64,000 bases of DNA from an uncultured Spirochaetales bacterium. Lineage in GTDB: Bacteria > UBP6 > UBA1177. Location: NCBI GenBank assembly GCA_902774115.1, contig CACYHH010000001.1:310001-374000 (forward strand), written 5' to 3'. This document shows positions 24,981 to 34,105 of the stretch, one piece after another. Every line of letters begins with the position of its first letter. Positions within the stretch are counted from its first letter, which is position 1. Below the pieces are notes generated by a model, which worked only from the letters and a program-made list of their open reading frames with translations, did no database searches and was not told the origin of the DNA. The translations under genes and the position numbers were made by a program.

Positions 24981-26263
24981 AAACTAAAACGGCAATAATT
25001 TCAGCAATTTTTGTTTGTTTGTTCTTCGCAGTTTCATGCGGAGGCTCTTCGAAAGAGGAACCGAAGAATGACACAGATAACGAAACTCCTGACGAGGCTG
25101 AAGCAGACGATGACGACGAAATATCCGATGATGCAGAGGATATGAGCGGCAGGGCGGGCGTTTCTTCGATAAAATTCACGATTCCGGAAGAGGCATCGGC
25201 TGTTGCGGAATTTTCAGGTCATTTTGCTTTTCCGGATGTGGTTAAACTCAAAAGCGGAAAATTCATGGCTGTTTTCAGAAACGGAAGCACTCATGCTGAT
25301 AAAGGCGGTGTTATAATCTATGCGCTTTCCAGCGACGGAATAAACTGGGGAGAACCTGATATTCTGCTGGACGACGAAACGATTGACGACAGAGATCCGT
25401 CGATCGCCGTTTTCTCGGACGGAAGAGTCGGCATGAACTGGTTCAAATACCGCTATCCCGCTGATTATTCCGAACCTTGGGTGCATCATCTGTTTTTTGC
25501 GGTTTCCGATAGCAGCGGGCTTAATTTCGGCGACCAGATCCAGGTCGACGGCGGCGTTTTCGACTATTCCGAAACGGCGGAGATGAATGAATCGGGAATC
25601 TGGGTTGATGAAAACGGTGATGAAGTCACAGTCGCGGCTTCTTCAAGCTCGATGGTTGAAGACGGAGAAAAGATAATAATTCCGGCGTATTTCGGCAATG
25701 CGCTCAACTGGCAGTCAATGTCGAAAACTCCGAAAACGAGAGTCGTTCTCTATGAAAGCGCAGACGGAGGCAAAACGTGGACTCCGAACGAGGTCAAAGC
25801 CGAAATCGACGAAAAAAGCTGGCTCAGCGAACCGGCTCTGCTCAAAGTCACCGACAAACGCTGGCTTTTACATGTCAGAACGGCAAAAGGTTCCAGCCCG
25901 AGTGCAAAAGGCGAGATGGTTCAGAGCATTTCGGAAGACGGCGGCAAAACGTGGTCTGCATACAAAAGTCTCGGTTTTGTAGCGCACGCTCCTGAACTCT
26001 TAAAACTTGAAAACGGTGTCATAATCAGCTCTTTCCGCTGGCTCGACTGGACTACGGATGTGAACAGGGAAGCAGTGTCGATGGTCTATTCGCTTGACGG
26101 CGGTGAAACATGGTCCGATCTCGTTGAAATTCTCGACTGCGGCAAGGCTGAATGCGGCTATCCCGGCATGGTAGAACTTCCTGACAACAAAATTCTCGTA
26201 GTTTACTACACGCCTGGCGGAAAAGGAATCGAGTCAAAAATCATAAGTTTCGAAGCTGAATAA
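24971..26263 (+). CDS. Sialidase-like (BNR/Asp-box) lipoprotein
   Basis: 430 residues. Start ATG at 24971 overlaps the previous gene by ten bases. Lipobox FAVSCGG, then an acidic linker (DTDNETPDEAEADDDDE). The rest is a six-bladed sialidase-like propeller: repeated Asp boxes ESADGGKTW, SEDGGKTW and SLDGGETW plus a degenerate SSDGINW, and VVKLKSGKFMAVFRNGS, DRDPSIAVFSDGRVGMNWF near the N-terminus, which resembles the RDP region of exo-sialidases. True sialidase activity needs an arginine triad; candidate arginines are present (FRNG, HVRTAKG) but cannot be assigned with confidence. Likely a surface or periplasmic glycan-binding or glycosidase lipoprotein. Confidence 0.8.
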   Translation: MQIKTKTAIISAIFVCLFFAVSCGGSSKEEPKNDTDNETPDEAEADDDDEISDDAEDMSGRAGVSSIKFTIPEEASAVAEFSGHFAFPDVVKLKSGKFMAVFRNGSTHADKGGVIIYALSSDGINWGEPDILLDDETIDDRDPSIAVFSDGRVGMNWFKYRYPADYSEPWVHHLFFAVSDSSGLNFGDQIQVDGGVFDYSETAEMNESGIWVDENGDEVTVAASSSSMVEDGEKIIIPAYFGNALNWQSMSKTPKTRVVLYESADGGKTWTPNEVKAEIDEKSWLSEPALLKVTDKRWLLHVRTAKGSSPSAKGEMVQSISEDGGKTWSAYKSLGFVAHAPELLKLENGVIISSFRWLDWTTDVNREAVSMVYSLDGGETWSDLVEILDCGKAECGYPGMVELPDNKILVVYYTPGGKGIESKIISFEAE

Positions 26264-26371
26264 CTGTCGTTTTCTTCTTTAGCAAATTTGATTTTATTTT
26301 TTTTATAATTATAATAATTTGCTTATGTTTTTTGGTGTTTGTTGGCAGTTTAATATTTTACGGAGTTAAAA

Positions 26372-27232
26372 ATGAAAAAAATTTTGTTGGCAATGCTTGT
26401 TTGTTCGTTGTTTTTCGCTCTTTCCTGCGGCAGCAGCGATAAAAAAGACGGAAAAACCTCCCTTATCGAAAAGAAAGTCGAAATGATCAAAAACGACAAT
26501 CAGAACAAACCGGTAAAACAGATGGTCGAAATCCTCAAACTCAAAGGTGAAAACGAGGAATTCGTAAAGAAATCGGTTATGAAGATTTATTCCGAAGTAA
26601 CCGGAAAAGTCGCTCCTCACAAACTCGCAGAATTCAAGGAATCTCCGAACAGAAACATCAAGGTTCCCGGCAATGTTTCGAGAATTCACATCAAAAGCGA
26701 CTATATTTCCAGCGCGAACGTAATGCTTTTCCTCATGAAGGGAAACGAACCGGTCGTTTGGGACGAGCTTGAGTTCAACACCGAGAAAAAATACGATTTC
26801 GCTCCGGGCAACTACGATTTTATAATGATCGTCGACAGACCGGACAACGGAAATGTTTACGTTTTCAAGTATGACCGCAATTTCAAAGGCGGCGAGCTTT
26901 ACCTCGGCGAATTCAAAATCATCGGAAAATACAGCAACTCCGGCGAATGCGCTGCAGGCTATCTTCGTGACGACGCTGAAACCTGCATTGCTCCTTCATT
27001 CAAAATTTTCGACAACTGCGATGCCGGAACTCACCTTGTAGAGCACCTTTGCTGCGAGGAAGGATTCAACTTCATTATGGAAGGACAGTGCTCGAGATAC
27101 AGCGACACGGTTGAAAACGTAATCTGCCCGGCAGGATACCACGAAGCAGGCAAGGGAAGATGCTGCCCGACCGGTCAGCTTTTCATCGAGAACAAATGCC
27201 AGGTTCCGCCAAAAGAAGAGCCTGCGAAATAA
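26372..27232 (+). CDS. Lipoprotein with Cys-rich C-terminus
   Basis: 286 residues; GGAG seven bases before the ATG. Lipobox FALSCGS. The middle contains a beta-rich domain (NIKVPGNVSRIHIKSDYISSANVMLF, KYDFAPGNYDFIMIVDRP) resembling a PEGA/carbohydrate-binding fold in pattern. The C-terminal ~90 residues hold at least ten cysteines in repeated C-x-AGxx-(x)-x-CC units (CDAGTHLVEHLCCEEG, CPAGYHEAGKGRCCPTG), likely a disulfide-rich tail. No family recognised. Probably periplasmic or surface exposed. Confidence 0.8.
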   Translation: MKKILLAMLVCSLFFALSCGSSDKKDGKTSLIEKKVEMIKNDNQNKPVKQMVEILKLKGENEEFVKKSVMKIYSEVTGKVAPHKLAEFKESPNRNIKVPGNVSRIHIKSDYISSANVMLFLMKGNEPVVWDELEFNTEKKYDFAPGNYDFIMIVDRPDNGNVYVFKYDRNFKGGELYLGEFKIIGKYSNSGECAAGYLRDDAETCIAPSFKIFDNCDAGTHLVEHLCCEEGFNFIMEGQCSRYSDTVENVICPAGYHEAGKGRCCPTGQLFIENKCQVPPKEEPAK

Positions 27233-27244
27233 CCAAATTTTCTT

Positions 27245-27583
27245 ATGAATCAAAAACTTCTTCCCGAAATAAAACTTTTTAAAGAGCGCTTCCGCGAATT
27301 TCTTGAAGATGAAGCCGCTCTCAACGGAAAACTGCTTGTCCGAGAGCTTATTTTCCGCTTTGCGACGGTTCAGTTCCGCGATACTCACGGTTTTACGGCG
27401 GGAAAAGTCGAATATATCGCCAAGGTTTTTGACGAGGCTCAGGCGGAATTCGGGAACATTTTCGAGGAGTTCGCTGTTTTCTGCATTGAAAACGGTTTCG
27501 ACGAGACTTTTATCAACTCTGAGATGAAGAAATGGCTGACGGAAATTTCGCAAGATTTGGAGCTCGAAAAGGCAGAAGACTGA
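27245..27583 (+). CDS. Small unrecognised cytoplasmic protein
   Basis: 112 residues starting 12 bases after the previous stop, with no strong ribosome site, so it may be translated from the preceding transcript. The sequence is helical and acidic (LLPEIKLFKERFREFLEDEAALNGKLLVRELIFRFATVQF...), lacking signal peptide or known motif. Its end overlaps the TonB-family gene by 52 bases in another frame. The protein call rests on codon-like composition and operon fit, so confidence is moderate. Confidence 0.6.
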   Translation: MNQKLLPEIKLFKERFREFLEDEAALNGKLLVRELIFRFATVQFRDTHGFTAGKVEYIAKVFDEAQAEFGNIFEEFAVFCIENGFDETFINSEMKKWLTEISQDLELEKAED

Positions 27584-28614
27584 TTCTTTTCATTCTTCTC
27601 TCTGTGCTTCTCCACGGTCTGGTTTTTTTAGTAAAAATCGACCTTTCGACTGATAAAAGCAACGAGGAAAGTCTTGTTTCTATAAAGTATCTCGATGATT
27701 CCGCTGCGAAACTTCCTGCGACACCCGTTCTACCGCCGAAACCTGAAAAAAAGAAGGAAGATATCAAGCCGAAAGGGCAGGTTGTCGATATCGCGAAACC
27801 GAAAATTGAGAAAAAGCCTTCCAAAAGCCGTTTCCTTTCTGAATTTGACAGCTCTGTCGAAAAGGAAACTGTTGCAACCGAACATGATGAGAATATCAAC
27901 GTCCGCGGCGAAAGGCTGAAAAGACAGCTTGCGAAAAAGGCTGAAAACGTGAATGCCGAATCGGACGAAAACATGGTCGCACCGCTTCAGACCAATAACA
28001 ACGAGAAGAATGAACCCGCCAAAGAGCAGAAAATCAAGAAGGGCGAACTTAAAGGTTTTGAAGGAACTGAAGGTGACTATGCGGCGGGAAAAGACAGGGA
28101 AATCGCAGGGAAAATCGATGCTAAGGACGAAAAGGACGAGGAAGGGCGCGTGAATGTCGGCGGAAGGTGGATTCCGAAGAAACTTCTGCCGTATCTCAAC
28201 GGTTCAGACGCAGTGCTCATGAGTCCGTCGAACGACTTTCTGGAAGATGTCAAAAAAGGTAATGAGACTTATATCAATACGCAAAAATTCGCTTACGCGG
28301 CATATTTCAACAAGATGAAACAGGCGATCTCGCGAAACTGGAGTCCCAATACCGCGATAATGGTTAATGATCCGACCGGCAGACTGTACACTAAAAAGGA
28401 TAGGTTTACGGAACTCAAAGTTTTTATTTCCGACAGGGGAAAATTGGTCAAAGCCAAGGTCGTTACGAGCTGCGGGGTCGATTTTCTCGACCGTGAGGCG
28501 ATAAACGCATTCAAAATGGCGGCTCCTTTCGCTCCTCCGCCCGAAATCCTTCTTAATAAAGACAGACAGCTTGAAGTACGCTTCTCATTTATCTTGTGGA
28601 GGTTACATGAATAA
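27532..28614 (+). CDS. TonB-family energy-transducing protein
   Basis: 360 residues. A basic N-terminus (RFGARKGRR) precedes one membrane helix (LILFILLSVLLHGLVFLVKI), with the S-x3-H pattern seen in TonB/TolA anchors. A long Lys/Pro/Glu periplasmic linker follows. The C-terminal ~95 residues match the TonB C-terminal fold: YFNKMKQAISRNWSP, then LKVFISDRGKLVKAKVVTSCGVDFLDREAINAFKMAAPFAPPP. Such proteins transmit proton-motive force to outer-membrane partners. The ATG at 27532 has only a weak ribosome site and overlaps the preceding gene by 52 bases; a later non-ATG start is possible. QueC overlaps its end by eight bases. Confidence 0.85.
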   Translation: MADGNFARFGARKGRRLILFILLSVLLHGLVFLVKIDLSTDKSNEESLVSIKYLDDSAAKLPATPVLPPKPEKKKEDIKPKGQVVDIAKPKIEKKPSKSRFLSEFDSSVEKETVATEHDENINVRGERLKRQLAKKAENVNAESDENMVAPLQTNNNEKNEPAKEQKIKKGELKGFEGTEGDYAAGKDREIAGKIDAKDEKDEEGRVNVGGRWIPKKLLPYLNGSDAVLMSPSNDFLEDVKKGNETYINTQKFAYAAYFNKMKQAISRNWSPNTAIMVNDPTGRLYTKKDRFTELKVFISDRGKLVKAKVVTSCGVDFLDREAINAFKMAAPFAPPPEILLNKDRQLEVRFSFILWRLHE

Positions 28615-29284
28615 TTCGAAAAAAGCGGTCGTTCTTTTCAGCGGCGGTCTTGATTCGACGACGGTTCTGGTCTACGCGCTGAAACAGGGGTATGACGTTT
28701 ATCCGCTTACTTTTTCCTACGGTCAGAGGCATGCGATCGAAATAAAACAGTCTGAAAGAACGCTTGAAAAATACGGACTTATGCAGCGTCAGACAATATT
28801 TTCGATTGATTTGACGCCGTTTGTGAACTGCTCGCTTATCAACAAAAATTTAGAAGTCCCGGAATTTGCCGAAAACAGGATTCCTTCGACTTATGTGCCC
28901 TCACGAAACATAATTTTTCTCTCGATTGCATCCGGTTTAGCCGAAACGTTGGGCGCTGAAAAAATCTTTATCGGTGTCAATTCAGTCGATTATTCCGGTT
29001 ATCCTGACTGCCGTCCTGAGTTCGTCGATGCTTTCAACAAAACGATTGCAGTCGGCACGAAGCAGGGAGTCGAAAGCGGAATAAAAGTCGAGGCACCGAT
29101 TCTCAACATGTCGAAAAAAGAGATAATCGAGCTCGGAATGTCGCTCGGAGTCGATTATTCGCTCACTCACAGCTGCTATAATCCGACTCCCGACGGGCTT
29201 TCATGCGGAGTCTGTGACAGCTGCCGTCTCAGACTTGAGGGTTTCAGGCAGGCAGGATTTGAAGATCCGTTGAAATATCGTTAA
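28607..29284 (+). CDS. queC: 7-cyano-7-deazaguanine synthase
   Basis: 225 residues. ATG at 28607 after TGGAGG, overlapping the TonB-family stop by eight bases. The ATP-pyrophosphatase PP-loop is FSGGLDSTT near the N-terminus. The substrate region (IPSTYVPSRNIIFLSIASGLAE, GVNSVDYSGYPDCRPEF) and the C-terminal zinc site (CYNPTPDGLSCGVCDSCRLR) are intact. It converts 7-carboxy-7-deazaguanine to preQ0 in queuosine synthesis, in the cytoplasm. No other queuosine genes are adjacent. Confidence 0.95.
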   Translation: MNNSKKAVVLFSGGLDSTTVLVYALKQGYDVYPLTFSYGQRHAIEIKQSERTLEKYGLMQRQTIFSIDLTPFVNCSLINKNLEVPEFAENRIPSTYVPSRNIIFLSIASGLAETLGAEKIFIGVNSVDYSGYPDCRPEFVDAFNKTIAVGTKQGVESGIKVEAPILNMSKKEIIELGMSLGVDYSLTHSCYNPTPDGLSCGVCDSCRLRLEGFRQAGFEDPLKYR

Positions 29285-29375
29285 TGCCGCCGCGCGCCGG
29301 TCGTTCTTTTCGACGCGCCGAAGATCAGGTTCGTTATATCGAAATATCGTTATAACATTATACCGACGGCGCGAA
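29285..29375. repeat. Intergenic palindromic repeat family B, copy 2
   Basis: Directly after queC. Arms CGCGCCGGTCG (29293-29303) and CGACGGCGCG (29364-29373) pair with one bulge, around a core with TATCGAAATATCG. Related to 12193-12254 and 34106-34164. Confidence 0.6.
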
Positions 29376-29403
29376 TCGACATCTCGATAAGAACGATAAA
29401 TTC

Positions 29404-29431
29404 TTGCCTTTTCCACGATTTTTCTTAAAAT
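29404..29431 (+). promoter_or_regulatory. Promoter-like site for the lipoprotein at 29464
   Basis: TTGCCT (29404-29409), 16-base spacer, TAAAAT (29426-29431). Confidence 0.5.
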
Positions 29432-29463
29432 TCCCGCCGTTGATCTTTTTTTAGGAGGAAAAA

Positions 29464-30651
29464 ATGAAAAAAACTTGGTTGGTTTTAATTTTGGCCTGCA
29501 TTTTTATGCTTTCGAGCTGCGGTGACAGCAAATCGCCGTCAAAAGTTGAAGAACCAGATAATGAGCCTGCAGAAACTGCTGATGCAGATGCTGAAGAGAC
29601 TCCTGATGCTGAAGTTCCTGAAGAACCTACAGCAGACAACAACGCTGAATTTGATCCGGAACACCCCGGTTATACTGTCGAATTCAACATCATTGATGTC
29701 GATATGATGGGACAGGGACAGTCGATGGCTATCGGATACTTCATGAAGACGGCTCGTGAAGATCTTGAAGAAGGTGCGGCCGAGGATGTAACGCTTGACA
29801 CTTGTGTCATGGGCGAATCTTCTCCGCGTGTTCCGAGCTGTACGAGCAAAGAAGACTGTGCTCCGGAGCAGGAATGTGTGCCTGAGACTGACAGTAATGG
29901 TCAGGTTATAGAAAACAGCGAACACTGCGAAACTCCGAACAGGGCTTCGCTTGATGTTGGTCCTGTAATGATTTCCGGTTTCAACGGAGGTCCTTATCCG
30001 TTTGCATACGAACCTGGAGATCAGGTTTACAAACTCAACGGAACCGGTGACGGCAGTATAGACCGTTCTATTATCGCTTACAACACGGAATACGAGATCG
30101 CTGCGGATAGTCTTATTCCTGATGATCTCAAATCGCTTTCGGCGAAGTTCACAATGCCTCCGGCACTCGCACTTATCGAGCCTGCAATGGTTGAAGGCGG
30201 AATGTTCGGCGCAGCTGTAGAAGTTGACAACACGAAACCGCTTACTTTCAAATGGGAAAGCAACGGCGGAAAAGGCTACATCGACATTACCATCACGGCG
30301 GCGCAGTCTCTTGCCAATGTTGTTTCCGTAACATGCAAAGTTCGTGACGACGGCGAATTTACGGTTCCGGATGAATTTACTTCCCAGCTCGTTTTCGGCG
30401 GCGGCGGCGATGACATGATGAGCCAGATGCTTCAGATGATGAACATGATAACGATGGACAGACACTCTGAAGCTCCGATCACCGGCGAGGGCATTTCAAG
30501 CGGCAGAGTCACATCCGAACAGCTTGTAATGGCAAATGTTATTCCGGCAGGATCAAATGTTCCTGCTCCGGAACCTGAACCTACCACTGAGCCTGAACCT
30601 ACCAACGAACCTGAACCGGAACCAGAACCGGAAGAACCTGAAGGCGAATAA
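29464..30651 (+). CDS. Lipoprotein with acidic linker and Pro/Glu tail
   Basis: 395 residues; AGGAGG before the ATG. Lipobox MLSSCGD. An acidic Ala/Asp/Glu/Pro linker of ~40 residues is followed by a domain beginning YTVEFNIIDVDMMGQGQSMAIGYF. A disulfide-type segment CTSKEDCAPEQEC resembles the C-x4-DC-x4-EC modules of myxobacterial surface proteins. A long beta-rich region and a Gly/Met-rich patch (GGGGDDMMSQMLQMMNMITM) precede a tail of repeated EPEPT units. No function recognised. Likely surface or periplasmic. Confidence 0.8.
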   Translation: MKKTWLVLILACIFMLSSCGDSKSPSKVEEPDNEPAETADADAEETPDAEVPEEPTADNNAEFDPEHPGYTVEFNIIDVDMMGQGQSMAIGYFMKTAREDLEEGAAEDVTLDTCVMGESSPRVPSCTSKEDCAPEQECVPETDSNGQVIENSEHCETPNRASLDVGPVMISGFNGGPYPFAYEPGDQVYKLNGTGDGSIDRSIIAYNTEYEIAADSLIPDDLKSLSAKFTMPPALALIEPAMVEGGMFGAAVEVDNTKPLTFKWESNGGKGYIDITITAAQSLANVVSVTCKVRDDGEFTVPDEFTSQLVFGGGGDDMMSQMLQMMNMITMDRHSEAPITGEGISSGRVTSEQLVMANVIPAGSNVPAPEPEPTTEPEPTNEPEPEPEPEEPEGE

Positions 30652-30659
30652 ATTTCATC

Positions 30660-31205
30660 ATGAAAATCATCCGCATCAACAAAGATCTGATTCTCAAAGA
30701 GTTGGAACTTTCTGATGCGGAATATATCTTCAAAGCAATCGATTCTCAGCGTGAATATCTCGGCGAATGGCTCCCGTTTGTCGAATTTACGAAAAGCGTG
30801 AAAGATTCCCTCGATTACGTCAATTCAGTCGTAACAATGCCGGAAGAGTGCAAAGAATGGCAGTTCGCGGTTTTCTGCGGCGATGATTTTGCGGGGCTTG
30901 CCGGATTCAAAGGAACAGACAGACTCAACATGAAAAGCGAGATAGGATACTGGCTGAAAGAAGAATTTCAGCATCGCGGCATAATGACTGAATCGGTGCG
31001 TGCCTTGATAAAATTCGGCTTTTCCGAGCTTGATCTCAACAGAATCCAGATAAAGTGCGCTCCGGAAAATGTGAAAAGCAACAAAATTCCGCAAAGACTC
31101 GGTTTTACACTTGAAGGGATCGAGCGCGAGAGCGAATTCGTGAAAGAAGGCGTTTTCCGTGACGCCAATGTCTGGAGTTTTCTGAAAAAAGACGTTACGC
31201 CGTGA
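30660..31205 (+). CDS. RimJ/RimL-type N-acetyltransferase (GNAT)
   Basis: 181 residues with the GNAT fold typical of ribosomal-protein serine acetyltransferases: KELELSDAEYIFKAIDSQREYLGEWLPFV at the N-terminus, GYWLKEEFQHRGIMTESVRALIKFGF (the acetyl-CoA pyrophosphate loop, Q-x-x-G-I/x-M) and NVKSNKIPQRLGFTLEGIERESEF at the C-terminus. It probably acetylates an N-terminal amine of a protein, or a small molecule. It starts nine bases after the lipoprotein stop. Its last four codons (DVTP) and stop lie in a palindromic repeat shared with convergent lipA. Confidence 0.85.
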   Translation: MKIIRINKDLILKELELSDAEYIFKAIDSQREYLGEWLPFVEFTKSVKDSLDYVNSVVTMPEECKEWQFAVFCGDDFAGLAGFKGTDRLNMKSEIGYWLKEEFQHRGIMTESVRALIKFGFSELDLNRIQIKCAPENVKSNKIPQRLGFTLEGIERESEFVKEGVFRDANVWSFLKKDVTP

Positions 31206-31245
31206 CGTTATTTCGTCTCGTCGTTACGCCGTGCCAACGTTACGT
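31190..31245. repeat. Palindromic repeat family C, copy 2, at a convergent gene junction
   Basis: CGTTACGCCGTG occurs at 31193-31204 and 31222-31233 with further GACGTTA and ACGTTACG words. It encodes the C-terminal residues of both the acetyltransferase and lipA, whose stops are two bases apart. Confidence 0.55.
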
Positions 31246-32092
31246 TATCAATCATGTTCTGATGGATTTCCTTAGCGTTGAAGGAACTTCTGACGAATCT
31301 GCCTGAATAAACTTCTTTGAATCCGATTTCCAGACCGTAGTCGCGGAGTGCGTCAAATTCTGCCTGAGTGTAGTCCTTTTCAACCGGAATGTGCTGCAGC
31401 GACGGGCGGAAATACTGTCCGATCGTCATAATGTCACATCCTACATCGCGCAGATCGCGCATCAGAGCGTGAACTTCATCAACTGTTTCGCCGACACCGA
31501 GCATTATTCCCGATTTTGTGATCAAACCTTTGCGCTTCATATAGCAGAGAACGTCAAGGGAGCGCTTGTAATCGGCCTGCGGACGCACTTTCGGGTAGAG
31601 CGAGCAGATCGTCTCGACATTGTGGTTGAAAACGTCAATCGGCGACTCTGCGACGATATCGAGATTTTCCTTTATTCCGAGAAAATCAGGTGTGAGCACT
31701 TCGACAAGCGTATCCGGTGACAACTCCTTGACTTTCCTGACTGTTTCGGCAAAGTGACCTGCTCCGCAATCGGGCAGATCGTCTCTTGTTACCGAAGTGA
31801 TAACTGTGTAAAGAAGTCCTAAATCTTTAACCGCAAGTGCGAGATTCATCGGTTCTTCCGGATCGGGAAGGGGAATGTTTTCGTTGTGGACGATGTTGCA
31901 GAAACGGCAGTTGCGCGTGCAGCTGTTCCCAAGAATCAGGAAAGTCGCCGTTCTTTTCTTGAAACAGTCGCCTATATTCGGGCAGTGCGCCGATTCGCAG
32001 ACCGAATGAAGGTGGTGCAGGCGCAGGATTTTCTTCATTTCTGCCACGAAAGGTGATTTGAAAGTCGATTTTTTGAGCATTTCTTCAGCCAT
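31208..32092 (-). CDS. lipA: Lipoyl synthase
   Basis: 294 residues. Radical-SAM enzyme that inserts two sulfurs into octanoyl chains on lipoyl domains. Both clusters are visible: the auxiliary cluster C32-x4-C37-x5-C43 (CESAHCPNIGDC) and the SAM cluster C58-x3-C62-x2-C65 (CTRNCRFC). The family pattern GLLYTVITSVTRDDLPDCGAGHFAETVR is intact, as is the C-terminal RSSFNAKEIH segment with the conserved RSS(Y/F). The C-terminal tail NVTLARRNDETK is encoded by a repeat. It is the distal gene after the prepilin peptidase and rlmN, with a 64-base gap from rlmN. Confidence 0.95.
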   Translation of the reverse strand: MAEEMLKKSTFKSPFVAEMKKILRLHHLHSVCESAHCPNIGDCFKKRTATFLILGNSCTRNCRFCNIVHNENIPLPDPEEPMNLALAVKDLGLLYTVITSVTRDDLPDCGAGHFAETVRKVKELSPDTLVEVLTPDFLGIKENLDIVAESPIDVFNHNVETICSLYPKVRPQADYKRSLDVLCYMKRKGLITKSGIMLGVGETVDEVHALMRDLRDVGCDIMTIGQYFRPSLQHIPVEKDYTQAEFDALRDYGLEIGFKEVYSGRFVRSSFNAKEIHQNMIDNVTLARRNDETK

Positions 32093-32156
32093 GTCAAAAC
32101 CTATTGAACGTTCATAAAACGCGGGATTTAAGCCTTTGAGAGAGCGGTTGTCAAGG

Positions 32157-33176
32157 TTAATTTTTTACTCTTCCTAGCTGACCGCAGGCTGCAAGTTTGT
32201 CGCCGCCGCGCGATTTTCTGATTAGTGCGGTCACGTTTTTCGCGATTAAAATATTCTGAAAATCGATGATTTTTTTCATCGGAGTGGGCTCGAAAGCAGC
32301 TCCGTCAAAGGTGTTGAACGGGATTATGTTGACTTTCGCGTCATATCTTTTGGCGATTTTGGCAAGTTTTTCTGCGTCTTCGGGAAAGTCGTTGAAATTT
32401 TTGAGCATGACATACTCTAAAACTACCATTTTGCGCGAAATAGGGTAGGAATCTATCGCTTTCAGCAGCTCTTTCAGCGGATATTTTTTGTTTACAGGCA
32501 TGATTTTGTCGCGTTTTTCATCAGTCACGGCGTGAAGCGAAACGGCGAGATTAACCTTTGTCTTTTCGCCGAGTTCCACGATTTTGTCGGCGATTCCCGA
32601 AGTCGAAACGGTGATTTTTCTGTTTGAAAAGTTGAAGCCGAAGTCGTCAAGCAGAATATCAATAGAATCAAGAAGGTTTTCAAAGTTGAGAAGCGGCTCT
32701 CCCATCCCCATGAAAACGAGGTTCGTGATTCTTTTTTCGTTTTTTCCGGCTTCGATCTGAGCGGAAAGAACCTGTGAATTTATCTCCGCAACGGTGAGAT
32801 TGCGCCTGAATCCGAGGCTTCCCGTGCGGCAGAAAGCGCATTTTATGGGACATCCCGCCTGAGTCGAGACGCAGAGAGTGCAGCGCGTCTCTTCGGGAAT
32901 TATGACCGCTTCGACGACATTTCCGTCGGAAAGGGTGAAAGCGAGTTTCTTTGTGCCGTCCGACGAAGTGAAAATTTCATTCGGAAAAACAGGGGTTATT
33001 TCGAACATTCCGGCAAGTTTTTCGCGGTCGGATTTGCTGATATTTGTCATTTCGTCGAACGAGAAAACCCGTTTCTGGTAGATCCACTGCATTATCTGGG
33101 TCGCCTTGAATTTCGGAAAACCGTTCTCAAGGAGTGTTGATTCAAGTTTTTTGCGGGTCAAATCGAAGATCTGCAT
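32157..33176 (-). CDS. rlmN: Dual-specificity 23S rRNA/tRNA adenine-C2 methyltransferase
   Basis: 339 residues. Radical-SAM methylase that makes m2A2503 in 23S rRNA and m2A37 in some tRNAs. The cluster motif CPIKCAFC lies near residues 109-116, with the characteristic CTLCVSTQAGC just before it. The GMGEPLLN motif and the C-terminal catalytic Cys (KLAACGQL) are present. Full family length. It starts two bases after the prepilin peptidase stop, so the two are coupled. Confidence 0.95.
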   Translation of the reverse strand: MQIFDLTRKKLESTLLENGFPKFKATQIMQWIYQKRVFSFDEMTNISKSDREKLAGMFEITPVFPNEIFTSSDGTKKLAFTLSDGNVVEAVIIPEETRCTLCVSTQAGCPIKCAFCRTGSLGFRRNLTVAEINSQVLSAQIEAGKNEKRITNLVFMGMGEPLLNFENLLDSIDILLDDFGFNFSNRKITVSTSGIADKIVELGEKTKVNLAVSLHAVTDEKRDKIMPVNKKYPLKELLKAIDSYPISRKMVVLEYVMLKNFNDFPEDAEKLAKIAKRYDAKVNIIPFNTFDGAAFEPTPMKKIIDFQNILIAKNVTALIRKSRGGDKLAACGQLGRVKN

Positions 33177-33178
33177 GG

Positions 33179-34045
33179 TTACATTCCGAAAAAGAAAGAT
33201 AAAATCGAATTCATTGTTTCAGTCGGAAGAAGAAACATTAGAAGTCCGCCCGCTGCAAGGAAGGGACCGAAGTAAATCGCGTGTTCGACATCCTTTTCGT
33301 CTTTTGAGTTGAGGTCTTCAGCCGAAATGTTGCCTGCAAGACGCTTTTTCCCGAATAAAAGTTTTGCCAACAGATAAAAAATTATTCCGCCGAATGATGC
33401 CAGAAAGAGGACAAACGGGATTTTGACAGGACCTGTGAACGCGCCGATTGCGGCTAAAATGTAGACATCTCCGAGTCCCATGCCGATCTTGCGTGTGACA
33501 ATGTAAAAAAGAAAAATCGCGAGCAGAAGAAATCCCGCTCCGACGCCGATTCCGATGAGCGATTCCTGCCAGGTGATCGAGGGCTCGAAAAAGCTCCACA
33601 GGATCCCCATAAAAATAGGCGGAATTATAACTTTTGAATAGACAAACTGCGTTTTGTAGTCGATTGCCGCGGTAACGACGAGCGCCGAAATGAAGTAAAG
33701 CGGGAGAATCAGGCGCGGATGAAGCCCGAATTTCAGGAAGGCGAAAAGGTATAAAACTGCATTCAAAAGCTCTATCACAGGGTAAATCAGCGAAATTTTC
33801 TCGCCGCAGCCGGAACATTTTCCGCGTAAAAAAAGCCAGCTGAAAACGGGTATATTCTCGTACCACGTGATCTTATGACCGCATTTGGTGCACGAACTCG
33901 GCGGAAAAACAATGCTTTTGCCAAGCGGGATGCGGTAGATGCAGACATTGAGAAAACTGCCGAAAAGAAGCCCGTAGATAAATACGAAAGCGACCGAAAA
34001 CGGCATGAAACGCTTCGAATTGAGTATAAAGAAAAGATCTTCCAT
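33179..34045 (-). CDS. Prepilin peptidase (A24 family)
   Basis: 288 residues, polytopic. The N-terminal methylase-like domain has FGSFLNVCIYRIP and two zinc CxxC pairs (CTKCGHKITWYENIPVFSW... CSGCGEKIS). Catalytic aspartates are in TAAIDYKTQ and GMGLGDVYILAAIGA. The first motif lacks the usual LPD that follows, reading FVYSKV instead. It cleaves leader peptides of type IV pilins or type II secretion pseudopilins at the inner membrane. No pilus genes are adjacent. A strong GGAGG precedes the ATG. Confidence 0.9.
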   Translation of the reverse strand: MEDLFFILNSKRFMPFSVAFVFIYGLLFGSFLNVCIYRIPLGKSIVFPPSSCTKCGHKITWYENIPVFSWLFLRGKCSGCGEKISLIYPVIELLNAVLYLFAFLKFGLHPRLILPLYFISALVVTAAIDYKTQFVYSKVIIPPIFMGILWSFFEPSITWQESLIGIGVGAGFLLLAIFLFYIVTRKIGMGLGDVYILAAIGAFTGPVKIPFVLFLASFGGIIFYLLAKLLFGKKRLAGNISAEDLNSKDEKDVEHAIYFGPFLAAGGLLMFLLPTETMNSILSFFFGM

Positions 34046-34105
34046 AAAAACCTCCGCAGCAAAAGACCGGAAATTTTCAATATAACGGCGAAAATGTCAA
34101 TATAC

